Made by a program: the position numbers and the translations under genes. 5,975 nucleotides of DNA from CAVSUR01 sp052143655 (GTDB lineage Bacteria > Actinomycetota > Actinomycetes > Streptosporangiales > Streptosporangiaceae): contig JBKQSL010000142.1 in NCBI GenBank assembly GCA_052143655.1, positions 1-5,975 of the forward strand, given 5' to 3'. Below the pieces are notes generated by a model. The model was not told where the DNA came from, searched no databases, and saw only the letters and a program-made list of their open reading frames with translations. Below are positions 5,407 to 5,975 of the stretch, in pieces. Position 1 is the first letter of the stretch. The number at the start of each line of letters is the position of its first letter.

Positions 5407-5975
5407 ATGACAACGATAGGGACTGACGAGAGCGAGTTCAAGGACCCTGGCCTGCCGGTTCCGGCGGGGGGAACGGCGGAGCCAGCCGGGGGCGCTCTGG
5501 CCGGGCACGGGCTGGTGCTGCCGGAAGCGGTGGTGGCGGACCTGGCCGGGCGGCTGGTGGCCCGGGCGAGGGCCGGCGAGCCGGTGGCGCTGACCGGGCG
5601 GGGCGGGCTGCTGTCGGGGCTGATCGGGCAGGTGCTGCAGGCCGGCCTGGCCCTGGAGCTCGACGATCACCTGGCCGCGGGGGAAGGGGCTAACGGGCGG
5701 AACGGGTACCGGGCCAGGACGCTGAAGACCGAGGCGGGGCCGGTGACGCTGGCGGTGCCGCGGGACCGGGCCGGGACGTTCGAGCCGGTGCTGGTGGGCA
5801 AGGGCGAGCGCCGCACCTCGGGCATCAGCGGCACGGTGACCAGCTTGTATGCGGCCGGGATGAGCGTGCGGGATATCGCCCGGCACTGCCAGCGCACGAT
5901 GGGCATCGAGGTATCCCACGACACGATCTCCCGGATCACTGATGAGTGCCTGGAGGACATGCGGGCCTGGCAGTC
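5407..5975 (+). CDS. IS256-family (mutator-type) transposase, 3' partial
   Basis: The frame is open from the ATG to the last base, giving 189 complete codons of a protein usually about 400-430 residues long. After a variable N-terminus come family hallmarks. GLIGQVLQAGLALELDDHL (71-89) matches the FL...LeaElEaELdeHLg helix. NGRNGYRARTLKTEAGPVTL (97-116) and VPRDRAGTFEPVLV (118-131) are the central conserved block. SLYAAGMSVRDIARHCQ (146-162) and IEVSHDTISRITDECLEDMRAWQ (167-189) include the helix-turn-helix-like region. The window stops just before the usual RPLD..YP..fiDA block, so none of the DDE residues can be checked. The reading frame is undamaged as far as it is visible. If the element's left terminal repeat is split by the IS110 insertion, this copy would be immobile while that insertion remains. 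Confidence 0.88.
   Translation, partial: MTTIGTDESEFKDPGLPVPAGGTAEPAGGALAGHGLVLPEAVVADLAGRLVARARAGEPVALTGRGGLLSGLIGQVLQAGLALELDDHLAAGEGANGRNGYRARTLKTEAGPVTLAVPRDRAGTFEPVLVGKGERRTSGISGTVTSLYAAGMSVRDIARHCQRTMGIEVSHDTISRITDECLEDMRAWQ

Larger units (their letters stand above)
3690..5975 (+). mobile_element. IS256-family element, interrupted by an IS110 element and cut by the window end
   Basis: A terminal-repeat-like sequence at about 3690-3715 faces right, and the only IS256-type transposase in the window starts at 5407 in the same orientation. Between them sits an entire IS110 element. If that is removed, the distance from terminal repeat to transposase start is about 70-100 bases, a normal IS256 leader. 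The link between the two halves is inferred. The alternative is an unrelated terminus remnant plus a separate IS256 copy. Confidence 0.5.

Overview
The window reads as a high-GC actinobacterial genome (Actinomycetota). Codons strongly prefer G or C in the third position, GTG starts occur, and the transposase types fit. No rRNA, tRNA or CRISPR array is visible, so a genus cannot be named. All supported genes lie on the + strand.

Left part (1-2758): two genes overlap by four bases (ATGA) and look like the end of an operon. The first is cut by the window start. It has one hydrophobic segment followed by an extracytoplasmic beta-rich region with two probable Ig-like domains. The second is a complete 650-residue polytopic membrane protein of the DUF2079 family, resembling GT-C-type membrane glycosyltransferases, with a soluble beta-rich C-terminal region of about 260 residues. 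Together they suggest envelope glycan or surface-polymer work, with no substrate visible. The second gene has three TTA codons, unusual in such GC-rich DNA.

Middle (2759-2911): a weak terminator, then unassigned DNA.

Right part (2912-5975): a pile-up of three insertion sequences. An IS66-family element probably starts at about 2912. Its transposase stops being IS66-like at about 3690, before the catalytic core. At that point a sequence resembling an IS256-family terminal repeat begins. About 25 bases into it lies a full IS110-family element with an intact DEDD transposase (3944-5254). After it comes the start of an IS256-family transposase (5407 to the window end). The simplest history is IS256 into IS66, then IS110 into the terminal repeat of IS256.

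Most interesting is the roughly 230-base non-coding left end of the IS110 element. IS110-group elements encode a bridge RNA there, which pairs with target and donor DNA. A 10-base string in this leader is identical to the DNA just left of the insertion, and a 9-base string 60 bases further on is identical to DNA near the element's right end. Their order and spacing fit target-guide and donor-guide segments. This would be a natural bridge-RNA system aimed at the ends of another transposon. It is inferred from sequence alone; the right-hand guides and exact ends are unresolved.
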